Positions 1-9,734 of a stretch of 64,000 nucleotides of DNA are shown here, piece by piece. The stretch is from Microbispora sp. ZYX-F-249. GTDB lineage: Bacteria; Actinomycetota; Actinomycetes; Streptosporangiales; Streptosporangiaceae. The stretch spans positions 480,518 through 544,517 of the forward strand of contig NZ_JBDJAW010000001.1 of NCBI RefSeq assembly GCF_039649665.1. The letters are read 5' to 3'. Made by a program: the position numbers and the translations under genes. Position 1 is the first letter of the stretch. Every line of letters starts with the position of its first letter. Under the pieces are notes generated by a model, which saw only the letters and a list, made by a program, of their open reading frames with translations, searched no databases and was not told the DNA's origin.

Positions 1-1
1 T

Positions 2-190
2 ATGAGTGGAATGTCCACTCCTTCTGTCATCCCGATCCCTCGGCTGAGGCTCTGGCTGCTTGCCGTGCCGGTGCTGCTGCTGATCGCCTACCTGGTCCTG
101 ATGGACAACGGGGCGATCTCGCAGACCGGCGCCTATCTGCACGAGCTCATGCACGACGGGCGTCATCTGCTCGGCGTGCCCTGTCACTAG
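2..190 (+). CDS. cbtB: CbtB-like cobalt transporter small subunit
   Basis: This 62-residue protein has one membrane helix (about residues 14-35) followed by a short His-rich tail, with His at 47, 51, 55 and 62 and the ending HLLGVPCH. That layout is typical of CbtB, the small partner of CbtA in cobalt uptake for cobalamin synthesis. The tail probably binds Co2+. cbtA follows after 9 bp. The gene starts at the window edge; ATG codons at 2 and 11 are both possible. Any B12 riboswitch would lie outside the window. Confidence 0.82.
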   Translation: MSGMSTPSVIPIPRLRLWLLAVPVLLLIAYLVLMDNGAISQTGAYLHELMHDGRHLLGVPCH

Positions 191-199
191 GCGCGGGGC

Positions 200-940
200 G
201 TGGTACGCACCCTGGTGGTCAGGGGCCTGCTTCTGGGCCTGCTGGCCGGCTTCGTCGCGGGCGGTTTCGCCTTCGCCTTCGGCGAGCCGCGGATCGAGAG
301 CGCGATCGCGCTGGAGGAGGCCCACGACGCGCACGACGCGCACGGTCACGACCACGGCGAGGAGGAGATGGTCGGCAGACCGGTGCAGAAGGCCGGGTTG
401 TTCCTCGCCACCGGCCTGTACGGGCTCGCCGTGGGAGGGATCTTCGCCCTCGCGTACGCGGGACTGCGCGGACGGGTCGGCCCTCGGTCGGAGGGCGGGC
501 TGGCACTGGCCGCGGCCGGGACGGCGTTCGTGGCGATGATTCTGGTGCCATTCGTGAAATATCCGGCCAACCCGCCGGCCGTCGGAGACTCGGAGACGAT
601 CAACAGCCGCACCGTGCTCTACGTGGTGATGGTCCTCGTCGGGCTCGCTTCGGCGGTGATCGCGGTTGCGACCGCGCGCAGGGTCACCGCGGGACCCTGG
701 GCACGGTGGACCGCGGCGGTGGCGGCGTTCCTGGTCCCGGTCGTGGCCGCCTGGACTCTGCTGCCCACCGTCGACGAGGTGCCCGAGGGCTTCCCCGCCA
801 CCTTGCTGTGGCAGTTCAGGCTCGCGTCGCTGGGGACGCAGCTGGTCTTCTGGGCGGCCTTCGGCGTGCTGTTCGGGTGGGTGAGCGACCGGGCGGCGCG
901 TCGTGCGCGGGCCGTCCCGGCCGCCGCCACGCCGATCTGA
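200..940 (+). CDS. cbtA: CbtA-like cobalt transporter membrane subunit
   Basis: The 246-residue product is a multi-spanning membrane protein, with helices near residues 5-27, 75-95, 100-120, 140-160, 168-190 and 210-230. After the first helix is a His/Asp loop at about 42-52 (HDAHDAHGHDH), a likely cobalt-capture segment. Length and layout match CbtA, which with CbtB forms a predicted cobalt transporter usually under B12 control. GTG at 200 places the first helix at the N terminus. The downstream histidine phosphatase starts 10 bp after the stop, so the three genes probably form one operon. Confidence 0.82.
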   Translation: MVRTLVVRGLLLGLLAGFVAGGFAFAFGEPRIESAIALEEAHDAHDAHGHDHGEEEMVGRPVQKAGLFLATGLYGLAVGGIFALAYAGLRGRVGPRSEGGLALAAAGTAFVAMILVPFVKYPANPPAVGDSETINSRTVLYVVMVLVGLASAVIAVATARRVTAGPWARWTAAVAAFLVPVVAAWTLLPTVDEVPEGFPATLLWQFRLASLGTQLVFWAAFGVLFGWVSDRAARRARAVPAAATPI

Positions 941-950
941 GCCGGGCACG

Positions 951-1511
951 GTGCTGCTCGTCCGGCACGCCACCACGCCGGAGACGCGGGCGGCCCGATT
1001 CCCCCTGCCCGATCGGGACGCCGACCCGGCGAGCCTGGCGAGGGCCGCCGCCGCCCTGGCTCCGATGACGGCGGGCTCGGCCGGATGGACAGGGCCCGCC
1101 GTCGCCGCGCGCCAGACCGCCGCCGCCATCGGATTGGAGGCGCGGGTTGCGCCCGCGCTCGCCGAGGTGGACGTCGGGCGGTGGCGCGGCCTGCCGTACG
1201 AGCGGGTCGCGCGGGAGGAGCCGGACGCCCTGGCGAGCTGGCTGACCGACCCGCACGTGGTTCCGCACGGCGGTGAGAGCCTGACCGCGCACGCCGGGCG
1301 GGTCGCCCGCTGGCTCGACCTGGTGCGCGCGGAGCCGGGGGTCGTCGCCGTGTGCGACGCGGGCACGATCCGGGCGGCCATCGGCCATGCCCTGGGGCTC
1401 GATCCGCTGGGCGCCGCCCTCTTCGATCTCGCGCCGCTGTCGGTCACCGAGTTGCTCGCCACGCGGGACGGCTGGCGGGTCGCCTACGTCAACAGGAAGG
1501 CCCCGCAGTGA
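951..1511 (+). CDS. Histidine phosphatase family protein with altered second active-site His
   Basis: The protein (about 186 aa) opens with VLLVRHATT, the phosphoglycerate-mutase-type RH motif that carries the phosphorylated His. GTG 951 is chosen because it places this motif at the N terminus and avoids overlapping cbtA; an upstream in-frame start at 903 would overlap it. The acidic middle part (AEVDVGRWRG) fits the family. Where the second catalytic His is expected (hydrophobic-x-H-x-G before the IR), the sequence reads AVCDAGTIR, with Asp instead. Its place behind cbtBA suggests a role near cobalamin metabolism, such as alpha-ribazole phosphate dephosphorylation. The substitution leaves activity in doubt. 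Confidence 0.72.
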   Translation: MLLVRHATTPETRAARFPLPDRDADPASLARAAAALAPMTAGSAGWTGPAVAARQTAAAIGLEARVAPALAEVDVGRWRGLPYERVAREEPDALASWLTDPHVVPHGGESLTAHAGRVARWLDLVRAEPGVVAVCDAGTIRAAIGHALGLDPLGAALFDLAPLSVTELLATRDGWRVAYVNRKAPQ

Positions 1512-1599
1512 GCCGGCGGTGAATGCGGCGAGCCCGGCGAGGACGGTGGTCACCCCACGGCACGGGCTACTCGCCGGCGTGCTGGGCAGTGTCGTCCGC

Positions 1600-2427
1600 A
1601 TGACTACCCAACACACACTCACCTGGTTCGTGACCGGATCATCCCGCGGCCTCGGGAACGTGTGGACGCGGGCGGCGCTGCGGCGCGGTGACCGCGTGGT
1701 CGCGACGGCCCGGGACGTCTCCGCCCTGAAACCCCTCGCCGACGAGTTCGGCGACGCCGTCCTCCCGCTGTCGCTCGACGTCACCCACCGGGAGGCCGCC
1801 TTCGCCGCGGTGGCCCGCGCGGTCGAACGCTTCGGCGGCATCGACGTCGCCGTCAACAACGCGGGGTACGGCCTGTTCGGCGCGGTCGAGGAGGTGACCG
1901 AGGCCCAGGCGAGACAGCAGCTGGAGACGAACCTGCTCGGCGCGCTCTGGGTCACCCAGGCGGTGCTTCCCGGCATGCGGGAGCGCGGGCGGGGCCACAT
2001 CCTGCAGGTGTCGAGCATCGGGGGCGTCGCGGCGTTCCCCATGCTCGGGCTGTACCACGCGTCGAAATGGGGCCTGGAGGCGTTCAGCGAGTCACTCGCC
2101 CAGGAGGTCGCCTCGCACGGGATCCGGGTGACCATCGTCGAACCCGGGCCCTACGGCACCGACTGGAGCGGTTCGTCGGCCGTCCACACCGAGCCGATCC
2201 CCGCGTACGACGACGTCAGGGAGGCGCGCCGGGCCGGCGCGGCGGGCAGGACCCCGATCGACCCCGAGGTCACGGCGGAGGCGGTCCTCGCGCTCGTGGA
2301 CGCGGAACGGCCCCCGCTGCGCCTGTTCCTCGGTGGTTTCTGCCTGCCGATCGCCGAGCGGGTCTACGCCGGACGGCTGGACACCTGGCGGGAATGGCGA
2401 TCCCTCTCCGAGTCGGCCGACGGCTGA
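1600..2427 (+). CDS. SDR family NAD(P)-dependent oxidoreductase
   Basis: The 275-residue protein is a classical short-chain dehydrogenase. Visible landmarks are the dinucleotide-binding TGSSRGLG near residue 10, NNAG near residue 87, the catalytic Ser in VSSIGG, and YHASK with the catalytic Tyr and Lys. ATG 1600 puts the Rossmann strand right at the start; the frame is open further upstream but shows no homology there. The substrate cannot be read from sequence. A GC-rich hairpin follows 6 bp after the stop, so it is probably monocistronic. Confidence 0.85.
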   Translation: MTTQHTLTWFVTGSSRGLGNVWTRAALRRGDRVVATARDVSALKPLADEFGDAVLPLSLDVTHREAAFAAVARAVERFGGIDVAVNNAGYGLFGAVEEVTEAQARQQLETNLLGALWVTQAVLPGMRERGRGHILQVSSIGGVAAFPMLGLYHASKWGLEAFSESLAQEVASHGIRVTIVEPGPYGTDWSGSSAVHTEPIPAYDDVREARRAGAAGRTPIDPEVTAEAVLALVDAERPPLRLFLGGFCLPIAERVYAGRLDTWREWRSLSESADG

Positions 2428-2433
2428 CTTCGG

Positions 2434-2459
2434 CCGGGCGCCTGCCGAAAGGCGCCCGG
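2434..2459 (+). terminator. Hairpin after SDR gene
   Basis: Inverted repeat CCGGGCGCC / GGCGCCCGG (2434-2442 and 2451-2459, perfect 9-bp stem, 8-nt loop) begins 6 bp after the SDR stop. There is no T-tract, which is normal for actinomycete terminators. Confidence 0.6.
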
Positions 2460-2647
2460 TGTCTCCCGCGGGCCCGCCGAGTTCCGCCGACATGCGCGAA
2501 TGCGATTTTTCGCGCCGGACGTGCGCGGGATCCGGCCGGACTTCTTCCCAATCCTTCTTCCGATGAGTGAGTACGGCGGATTTCCGGCCGGGCCGGGAGT
2601 TTCGCGCGGATGATGAATGAGGCGTCACCCGATGAGAAACTTGGGAT

Positions 2648-3844
2648 GTGGAGACTTCGGTGCCAGGGCGAGCGGAAACACGGCTCCAGGCAAAAATCCT
2701 TACGCGATTGCGGGACGCCGGTCCGCAATCTCGCATTCAGCTGTCGGAACACTTCGAAGTGTCACGAACGACGATCGGGACCGAACTCGGCCGGCTCGCG
2801 GCACTCCGGCTCGTCGAGGAAATCGGACCGGCCGCCTCACGCGGAGGCCGCCGTTCGACCGTCATCGATCTCGCCGGTCGCGTCCGGTTCGTCGGCATCG
2901 CCATCGGCGCGACCTCCGTCTCCACCGCGGTCACCGATGGCCGGCTGCGCGTTCTCGCGTTCGAACGCACCGAATGCGACGTGCGCCGGGGACCTGAGCC
3001 GGTGCTCGAACTCGCCGTGGAACAGAGCCGCCGGCTGCTCCTGAAACTGGGAGTGGACAGGCCGCTGGGAGTCGGCGTGGGCGTGCCCGGCCCGGTGGAC
3101 TTCTCCCGCGGTATCCCGGTGTCGCCGCCGATCATGCCGGGGTGGGACGGTTATCCGGTCCGCGATCTGCTCGGCGGGCGGTTCGATTGTCCGGTTTTTT
3201 TGGACAACGATGCGAATGTAATGGCGCTGGGCGAACAACACGCCGGTGCGGCGGGCATCGTGGAGAACTTCCTGTTCGTCAAGGTCGGCACGGGCATCGG
3301 CTGCGGAATCGTGGCCAAGGGTGAGCTCTATCGCGGTATGGACGGGTGTGCGGGAGATATCGGCCACATCCCGGTCGCCGATTCGGACGCCGTCTGCGCG
3401 TGCGGCAACACGGGATGCCTGGAGGCGTCCTTCGGCGGCGACGCGCTCGCTCGCGACGCCCTCGCCGCGGCCCGGTCGGGGCGCTCGCCCCTGCTGCGGG
3501 AACTGCTCGAACGCACCGGGACGCTGACCGCCGCCGATGTGGGCGAGGCGGTCGGCGCCGGGGACGCGGCGTCCGTCCAGATGGTGCGCGACGGCGGACG
3601 GCGGGTGGGCGAGGTGCTGGCGGGCCTGGTGTCGTTCTTCAACCCGAGCCTCATCGTGCTGGGCGGCGGGCTCACGCTGCTGGGCCACGTCCTGCTCGCC
3701 GAGATCCGCGGGGCGATCTACCGGCGCTCACTGCCGCTCGCCACCAGGAACCTGCCGATCATGATGAGCGAACTCGGCCCGCAGGCCGGCGTGATCGGCG
3801 CGGCCAGACTCGTGAGTGAGGAGGTCTACGGGGTCGCCGGGTGA
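2648..3844 (+). CDS. ROK family transcriptional regulator
   Basis: A protein of 398 residues with an N-terminal winged-helix DNA-binding domain (about 15-65; SRIQLSEHFEVSRTTIGTEL is the helix-turn-helix) and a ROK sugar-kinase-like domain. The ROK part has the ATP/sugar region GVGVGVPGPVDF, the DNDAN motif, and the zinc-binding cluster GHIPV...CACGNTGCLE near 238-258. Such repressors sense sugars or sugar phosphates, and no sugar operon is adjacent to reveal the ligand. GTG 2648 is used. The preceding 220 bp hold the SDR terminator and no other gene I can see. Confidence 0.85.
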   Translation: METSVPGRAETRLQAKILTRLRDAGPQSRIQLSEHFEVSRTTIGTELGRLAALRLVEEIGPAASRGGRRSTVIDLAGRVRFVGIAIGATSVSTAVTDGRLRVLAFERTECDVRRGPEPVLELAVEQSRRLLLKLGVDRPLGVGVGVPGPVDFSRGIPVSPPIMPGWDGYPVRDLLGGRFDCPVFLDNDANVMALGEQHAGAAGIVENFLFVKVGTGIGCGIVAKGELYRGMDGCAGDIGHIPVADSDAVCACGNTGCLEASFGGDALARDALAAARSGRSPLLRELLERTGTLTAADVGEAVGAGDAASVQMVRDGGRRVGEVLAGLVSFFNPSLIVLGGGLTLLGHVLLAEIRGAIYRRSLPLATRNLPIMMSELGPQAGVIGAARLVSEEVYGVAG

Positions 3845-5437
<1,593 letters not shown>

Positions 5438-5450
5438 GGCCACGACGTTC

Positions 5451-5484
5451 GCCGAGGGCGCCCGGCATGCCGGGCGCCCTCGGC
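5451..5484 (+). terminator. argG terminator hairpin
   Basis: Perfect 15-bp stem GCCGAGGGCGCCCGG with a 4-nt CATG loop, 14 bp after the argG stop. Confidence 0.75.
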
Positions 5485-5579
5485 ACGTCCTCGCCGATCG
5501 CCGTGACCACGGGGATCGGCGGGATCGGCCACCGCGCGGGCAGGCGCCCCGTCCTCGCGCCTGCGATTCCGCCCCGCCA

Positions 5580-5775
5580 GACGCCCGGTTATCGCCGTGG
5601 GCTGCGCGCGATTGAGGTGATCGCTCGGACGGCGCTGTTGCGTTCAGCTTCCCAGGAGCCCGTTGATCGCCGGGGGCGGCGCGATTGCGGTTCCCCCCCA
5701 GCGCCCGGTGATCGCTCGGACGGCGCGATTGCGGTTCGTTCCCCAGAGGCCTGGTGCTCGCCGGGGGCGGCGGGT
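5580..5775. repeat. Degenerate ~40-45-bp tandem repeat downstream of argG
   Basis: Four to five imperfect copies of a unit with core GATCGC(C/T)...GGCGCGATTGCGGTTC follow one another, near 5582, 5617, 5650, 5699 and 5743. The best pair lies at about 5650-5694 and 5699-5742. The stretch 5485-5774 has no credible gene. The last copy runs up to the stop of the convergent oxidoreductase gene. Confidence 0.55.
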
Positions 5776-6671
5776 CAGACGTGGACTCGGGGATCGAGGA
5801 TCTCGGTGATGCGGATGAACCCGTCGGCGCCGTGGCCCTGTCCGATCACGCGGCGCGCCCAGCCCTCGGCCGCGCGCATCACGCTCGCGTCGATGCCGTG
5901 CGCCTCGGACACGTGGACGATGTGGGCCATGGACGAGGCCGCCGAGGTGATCGGGTTGCCCTCGCCGGGGAACGCGCCGCTGTCCACGTCCCGCGCCGCC
6001 TGCTCGAAGAGGGGCGGCAGGATCGCGCCGATGCCCTTGGCGAACGGCGCCAGCTCGCGAGCCGTCACCCCCTCGGCCCGAGCCACCGCGAGCGCGTGCG
6101 CGTAGCCCGCCATCGCGGTCCAGAAGACGTCGAGCAGCGCGATGTCGTAGGCCGCCGCGCGGCCGATCTCCTCGCCCAGATGGGTGTGCGTGCCGCCGAG
6201 GGCGTCCAGCACCGGGCGGTGCCGCCGGTAGAGCTCCTCCGGGCCGCTGTGGAGGAACACCGCGGCCGGGGTGCCGATGGTCGTGGTCGGCGTCATGATC
6301 GCGCCGTCGAGGTAGCCGATGCCGTGCTCGGCCGCCCAGGCCCCGGTGCTCCTGGCCCGGCCGGGCGTGTCGGCGGTCAGGTTCACGAGCGTGCGTCCCC
6401 GCAGCGCGCCGGTGACCGCGTCGCGCCGGAGGACGGCGTCCGCCGCGTCGTAGTTCACCACACAGATCACGGTCAGCCCGCTCGCCGCGACCGCCGCCTC
6501 CGGCGTGGGGGCGCTTACCGCGCCCCGCTCGGACAGCTCGCGATCTCTGCCCGGTGTCCGGTTCCAGACCGTGGTCCGGACGCCGGCGTCCAGGAAGGCG
6601 CCGGCCAGGGCCCGGCCCATCGGGCCCAGGCCGAGCACGGTGACGGCAGACTGGTCGGTGTGCTGGATCAT
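5775..6671 (-). CDS. Imine-reductase-like NAD(P)-dependent oxidoreductase
   Basis: A protein of 298 residues in the 6-phosphogluconate/3-hydroxyisobutyrate dehydrogenase superfamily. It has the N-terminal nucleotide fold GLGPMGRALAGAF and VWNRTPGR, YLDGAIM, then the helical dimerisation half with AAYDIALLDVFW, where the Asp matches the catalytic position of imine reductases. The IRED-type C-terminal half fits best; the natural substrate is unknown. It is divergent from an HxlR regulator gene 44 bp away, which probably controls it. Confidence 0.8.
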   Translation of the reverse strand: MIQHTDQSAVTVLGLGPMGRALAGAFLDAGVRTTVWNRTPGRDRELSERGAVSAPTPEAAVAASGLTVICVVNYDAADAVLRRDAVTGALRGRTLVNLTADTPGRARSTGAWAAEHGIGYLDGAIMTPTTTIGTPAAVFLHSGPEELYRRHRPVLDALGGTHTHLGEEIGRAAAYDIALLDVFWTAMAGYAHALAVARAEGVTARELAPFAKGIGAILPPLFEQAARDVDSGAFPGEGNPITSAASSMAHIVHVSEAHGIDASVMRAAEGWARRVIGQGHGADGFIRITEILDPRVHV

Positions 6672-6715
6672 GTCTCGACTCCATGACGATGAGAGAGTGC
6701 TGAACGGGGTGGACG

Positions 6716-7111
6716 ATGACGCGTAGCCGTGCCCGGGACCGGGACGTCTGCGGGGTGACCGCCGCGATCGCGGTGATCGACGGCAAGTGGAAGACGATCC
6801 TGCTCTGGCTCCTGGAATCCGCGCCGCGTCGTCCCGGCGAGCTGGTCCGGCGGCTGCCGGGCCTCACCGAGAAGGTGCTGACTCAGACGCTCCGGGAGAT
6901 GGAGGCCGACGGGCTGGTGCACCGCGAGGTGCACGAGGGCCGCCCGCTGAAGACCGTGTACTCACTGACCGAGTTCGGCCGTGAGCTGTCCCGGGCGCTG
7001 GCGCCGCTGTCCGACTGGGGACACCGCCGCCTGGAGAAGCTGGCCCTGGAGACGCCGGCCCAGGAGACGCCGGTCCCGGAGGAGCCGGCGAAGTCCCGAT
7101 CGGTCTCCTGA
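6716..7111 (+). CDS. HxlR family winged-helix regulator
   Basis: This 131-residue protein has the HxlR signature: an early Cys (DVCGVTAAIAVIDGKWKTIL), a winged helix (TEKVLTQTLREMEADGLVHR), and the wing EVHEGRPLKTVYSLTEFGREL. HxlR proteins often respond to electrophiles or redox stress through the early Cys. The tail after residue 115 is Pro/Glu-rich and repetitive (ETPAQETPVPEEPAK). It is divergent from the imine-reductase-like gene and is the likely regulator of the 44-bp shared promoter. Confidence 0.85.
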   Translation: MTRSRARDRDVCGVTAAIAVIDGKWKTILLWLLESAPRRPGELVRRLPGLTEKVLTQTLREMEADGLVHREVHEGRPLKTVYSLTEFGRELSRALAPLSDWGHRRLEKLALETPAQETPVPEEPAKSRSVS

Positions 7112-7205
7112 CACACCGCCGGCACCCCCGTTCCGCCTGAAAAGCCGGGCCGGCCCTCCTGCCGCCCGCAACCAAGCTTCACGCCGCCTCGGCAGCGCGG
7201 ACAAG

Positions 7206-7225
7206 TACCCACAAAAAGGTGGGTA
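7206..7225. repeat. Small hairpin in HxlR-GH15 spacer
   Basis: TACCCAC / GTGGGTA with an AAAAAG loop, about 95 bp after the HxlR gene. It may be a terminator or an operator for the glycosidase gene. The rest of 7112-7328 shows nothing recognisable. Confidence 0.35.
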
Positions 7226-7328
7226 GGCCGCACACCTTCGGCAGCCGACACTTCTTTGCACAGTGCATACGTTCCCTTTGCGCGGGTAGCGCGGCCTTGT
7301 TCGCGAGATCGACCCCCGAGGGGGGAGC

Positions 7329-9152
7329 GTGGTGGCACTGCGGATCGAGGACTACGGGCTGCTCGGTGACCTGCACACGGCCGCGCTGGTGGGGCGAGAC
7401 GGGTCGATCGACTGGCTGTGCCTGCCCCGGTTCGACGCGCCCGCGTGTTTCGCCGCCCTGCTCGGCGACGACCGGGCGGGATTCTGGCGCTTGGCCCCCG
7501 CCGCCGGCGGGCTCTGCACGCGCCGCCGCTACCGCGGCGACTCTCTCGTCCTGGAGACGGAGTGGGAGACTCCCGAAGGGTCCGTACGCGTGATCGACGC
7601 GATGCCGCCACGCGGCGAGGCGGCCGACGTGGTGCGGGTCGTGGAAGGCGTCAGCGGGCGGGTGCCGATGCGGATGGCGCTGCGGCTGAGGTTCGACTAC
7701 GGGCACGTCGTGCCCTGGGTGCGGCAGCAGGACGGGCGGCTCGCGGCGGTCGCCGGTCCGGACGCCGCCTGGCTGGAGACTCCGGTGCCGCTCCGGGGCG
7801 AGGACATGACCACCTACGCCGACTTCGAGGTGGCCGCCGGGCAGCGGGTGCCGTTCGTGCTGACCTACCGGCCGTCGCACGAGCGCGTGCCGCGCTCCGT
7901 GGACGCGGAGAAGGCCCTGGCCGACACGGAGGCGTACTGGACGTCGTGGATGCGCGGCTTCCGATACCGGGGCCGCTGGGAGGAGGCCGTACGCCGGTCG
8001 CTGGTCGTGCTGAAGGCGCTGACCTACGCGCCGACCGGCGGCATCGTCGCCGCGGTCACCACGTCGCTGCCGGAACGGCCGGGCGGCCCGCGCAACTGGG
8101 ACTACCGGTTCTGCTGGCTGCGCGACGCGACGTTCACGCTGCAGGCGCTGCTGGGCACCGGCTTCGTCGCCGAGGCCAAGGCATGGCGGGAGTGGCTGCT
8201 GCGGGCCGCCGCCGGAGACCCGGCCGACCTGCAGATCATGTACGGGATCGACGGCGCCCGCCGTCTGCCGGAATACCCAGTCGACTGGCTGGCCGGTTAC
8301 GAGGGCTCGGCTCCGGTCCGGGTGGGCAATGCGGCGTCCGGGCAGTTCCAGCTCGACGTGTGGGGTGAGGTCCTCGACGGGCTGCATCTGGCCAGGACGG
8401 CCGGCATTCACGCCGAGGAGCCGGCCTGGGATCTGCAACGGGCGCTGCTGGACTTCCTGGAGGGCCACTGGGACGACCCGGACAACGGGTTGTGGGAGGT
8501 GCGCGGCGACCGCCGCCACTTCGTGCACTCCAAGGTCATGGCGTGGGCCGGCCTGGACCGGGCCGTGCAGGCCGTCGAACGCTTCGGCCTGGACGGGCCC
8601 GTGGACCGGTGGCGCGCGACCCGCGACACGATCCACGCCGAGGTCTGCGACCGCGGCTACGACCCCGGGCGGGGCACGTTCACCCAGTTCTACGGCTCCA
8701 GAGGGCTGGACGCCGCGCTGCTGCTGATCCCCCGGGTGGGGTTCCTGCCCTGGGACGACCCGCGGGTTGCGGGCACCGTCGAGGCGGTGCGGCGCGAGCT
8801 GTGCTCCGACGGCTTCCTGCTGCGCTACCGGCCGCGGGCCGACGGCGATGTGGACGGCCTTCCCGGCACCGAGGGAGCGTTCATCACCTGCACGTTCTGG
8901 CTCGCCGACGCCCTGTACGGCATCGGCCGCCACCGGGAGGCGTACGAGTTGTTCGAACGGTTGCTACGCCTCCGCAACGACCTCGGCCTGCTGAGCGAGG
9001 AGTGCGACCCCGCCACCGGCCGGCAGCTCGGCAACACCCCGCAGGCGTTCAGCCACGTCGGGCTGGTGAACTCCGCCCGTCACCTGTCCGGCGCCCGGCC
9101 CGCCGAGCACGTCGCGCGCGGCCGCGACCACGTCGGAAGCGGGCACTCGTGA
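7329..9152 (+). CDS. GH15 family glycoside hydrolase (glucoamylase/trehalase type)
   Basis: This 607-residue protein has the actinobacterial GH15 layout. The N-terminal beta domain carries IEDYGLLGDLHTAALVGRDGSIDWLCLPRFD, followed by the (alpha/alpha)6 barrel with RNWDYRFCWLRDA and the catalytic-region EGAFITCTFWLADAL. There is no signal peptide, so it is cytoplasmic. Close relatives include mycobacterial trehalases and glucoamylases; trehalose or maltooligosaccharide is the likely substrate. The GTG start has a strong GAGGGGGGAG ribosome site. It is convergent with the next gene, with a 12-bp gap. Confidence 0.88.
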   Translation: MVALRIEDYGLLGDLHTAALVGRDGSIDWLCLPRFDAPACFAALLGDDRAGFWRLAPAAGGLCTRRRYRGDSLVLETEWETPEGSVRVIDAMPPRGEAADVVRVVEGVSGRVPMRMALRLRFDYGHVVPWVRQQDGRLAAVAGPDAAWLETPVPLRGEDMTTYADFEVAAGQRVPFVLTYRPSHERVPRSVDAEKALADTEAYWTSWMRGFRYRGRWEEAVRRSLVVLKALTYAPTGGIVAAVTTSLPERPGGPRNWDYRFCWLRDATFTLQALLGTGFVAEAKAWREWLLRAAAGDPADLQIMYGIDGARRLPEYPVDWLAGYEGSAPVRVGNAASGQFQLDVWGEVLDGLHLARTAGIHAEEPAWDLQRALLDFLEGHWDDPDNGLWEVRGDRRHFVHSKVMAWAGLDRAVQAVERFGLDGPVDRWRATRDTIHAEVCDRGYDPGRGTFTQFYGSRGLDAALLLIPRVGFLPWDDPRVAGTVEAVRRELCSDGFLLRYRPRADGDVDGLPGTEGAFITCTFWLADALYGIGRHREAYELFERLLRLRNDLGLLSEECDPATGRQLGNTPQAFSHVGLVNSARHLSGARPAEHVARGRDHVGSGHS

Positions 9153-9164
9153 CGGCTCTCCGGT

Positions 9165-9713
9165 TCACTGCCACAGGAGCAGCACGGCGGTGAGACCGAG
9201 GCCCGCCGCCACGAAGCCGGCCGTCCTGGGCTGCCTGGCGGCCTCCCGGCGCGAGGAGACCACCAGTAGGGCGCCGATGGCGAGCGCCACCACGAGGTGC
9301 AGGCCGTACCACACGGGGATCGGCACCCGGGCCAGGAAGGTTCCGGACAGGAGGTCGTCGGCGGACCCGAAGCCGGCGAGTGCGCCGAGCGCGGCCAGGC
9401 CCAGCACCGGGAGCGCGTACCGGTACCGGCCGAGCAGTGCCCAGACGACGGTCCCCAGGGCGAGCAGTATCTGGAAGCGGTGATGCAGTTGCCGTGCGAT
9501 CAGCCCGCCGTGGTCGTCGAAGCTGATGTCGAGGACCGAGTGGTAGGCGGCGGACATCGGGACGCCCCGCAGCGGCTCGTAGCCGCCGGTGTAGGAGACC
9601 GTCTCACCGCTCGGCACATAGGAGAACGCGAGGTAGACGCCGGTGAGCAGGACGAGCACGTACCAATGGATCAACATGTCGCCCAGCAACTGCCTCGCCC
9701 GATTCACCGCCAC
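9165..9713 (-). CDS. Short cytochrome b N-terminal-like membrane protein
   Basis: The protein has 182 residues and about five helices, and resembles only the heme-binding N-terminal half of bc-complex cytochrome b. Matching landmarks are YEPLRGVPMSAAYHSVLDISFD, GGLIARQLHH and DDLLSGTFL. Helix B keeps the first ligand (His77), but the partner 14 residues on is Trp91. Helix D keeps His139, but the residue 14 on is Ser153. So the p-side (bL-type) pair is retained and the bH pair is lost. No Rieske or cytochrome c gene is near. The next genes upstream are signalling proteins. The GTG 9713 start lacks a clear ribosome site. Function is unknown; electron transfer or redox sensing is plausible. Confidence 0.65.
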   Translation of the reverse strand: MAVNRARQLLGDMLIHWYVLVLLTGVYLAFSYVPSGETVSYTGGYEPLRGVPMSAAYHSVLDISFDDHGGLIARQLHHRFQILLALGTVVWALLGRYRYALPVLGLAALGALAGFGSADDLLSGTFLARVPIPVWYGLHLVVALAIGALLVVSSRREAARQPRTAGFVAAGLGLTAVLLLWQ

Positions 9714-9734
9714 ATTTCAGCAGATGCGGGTGTG

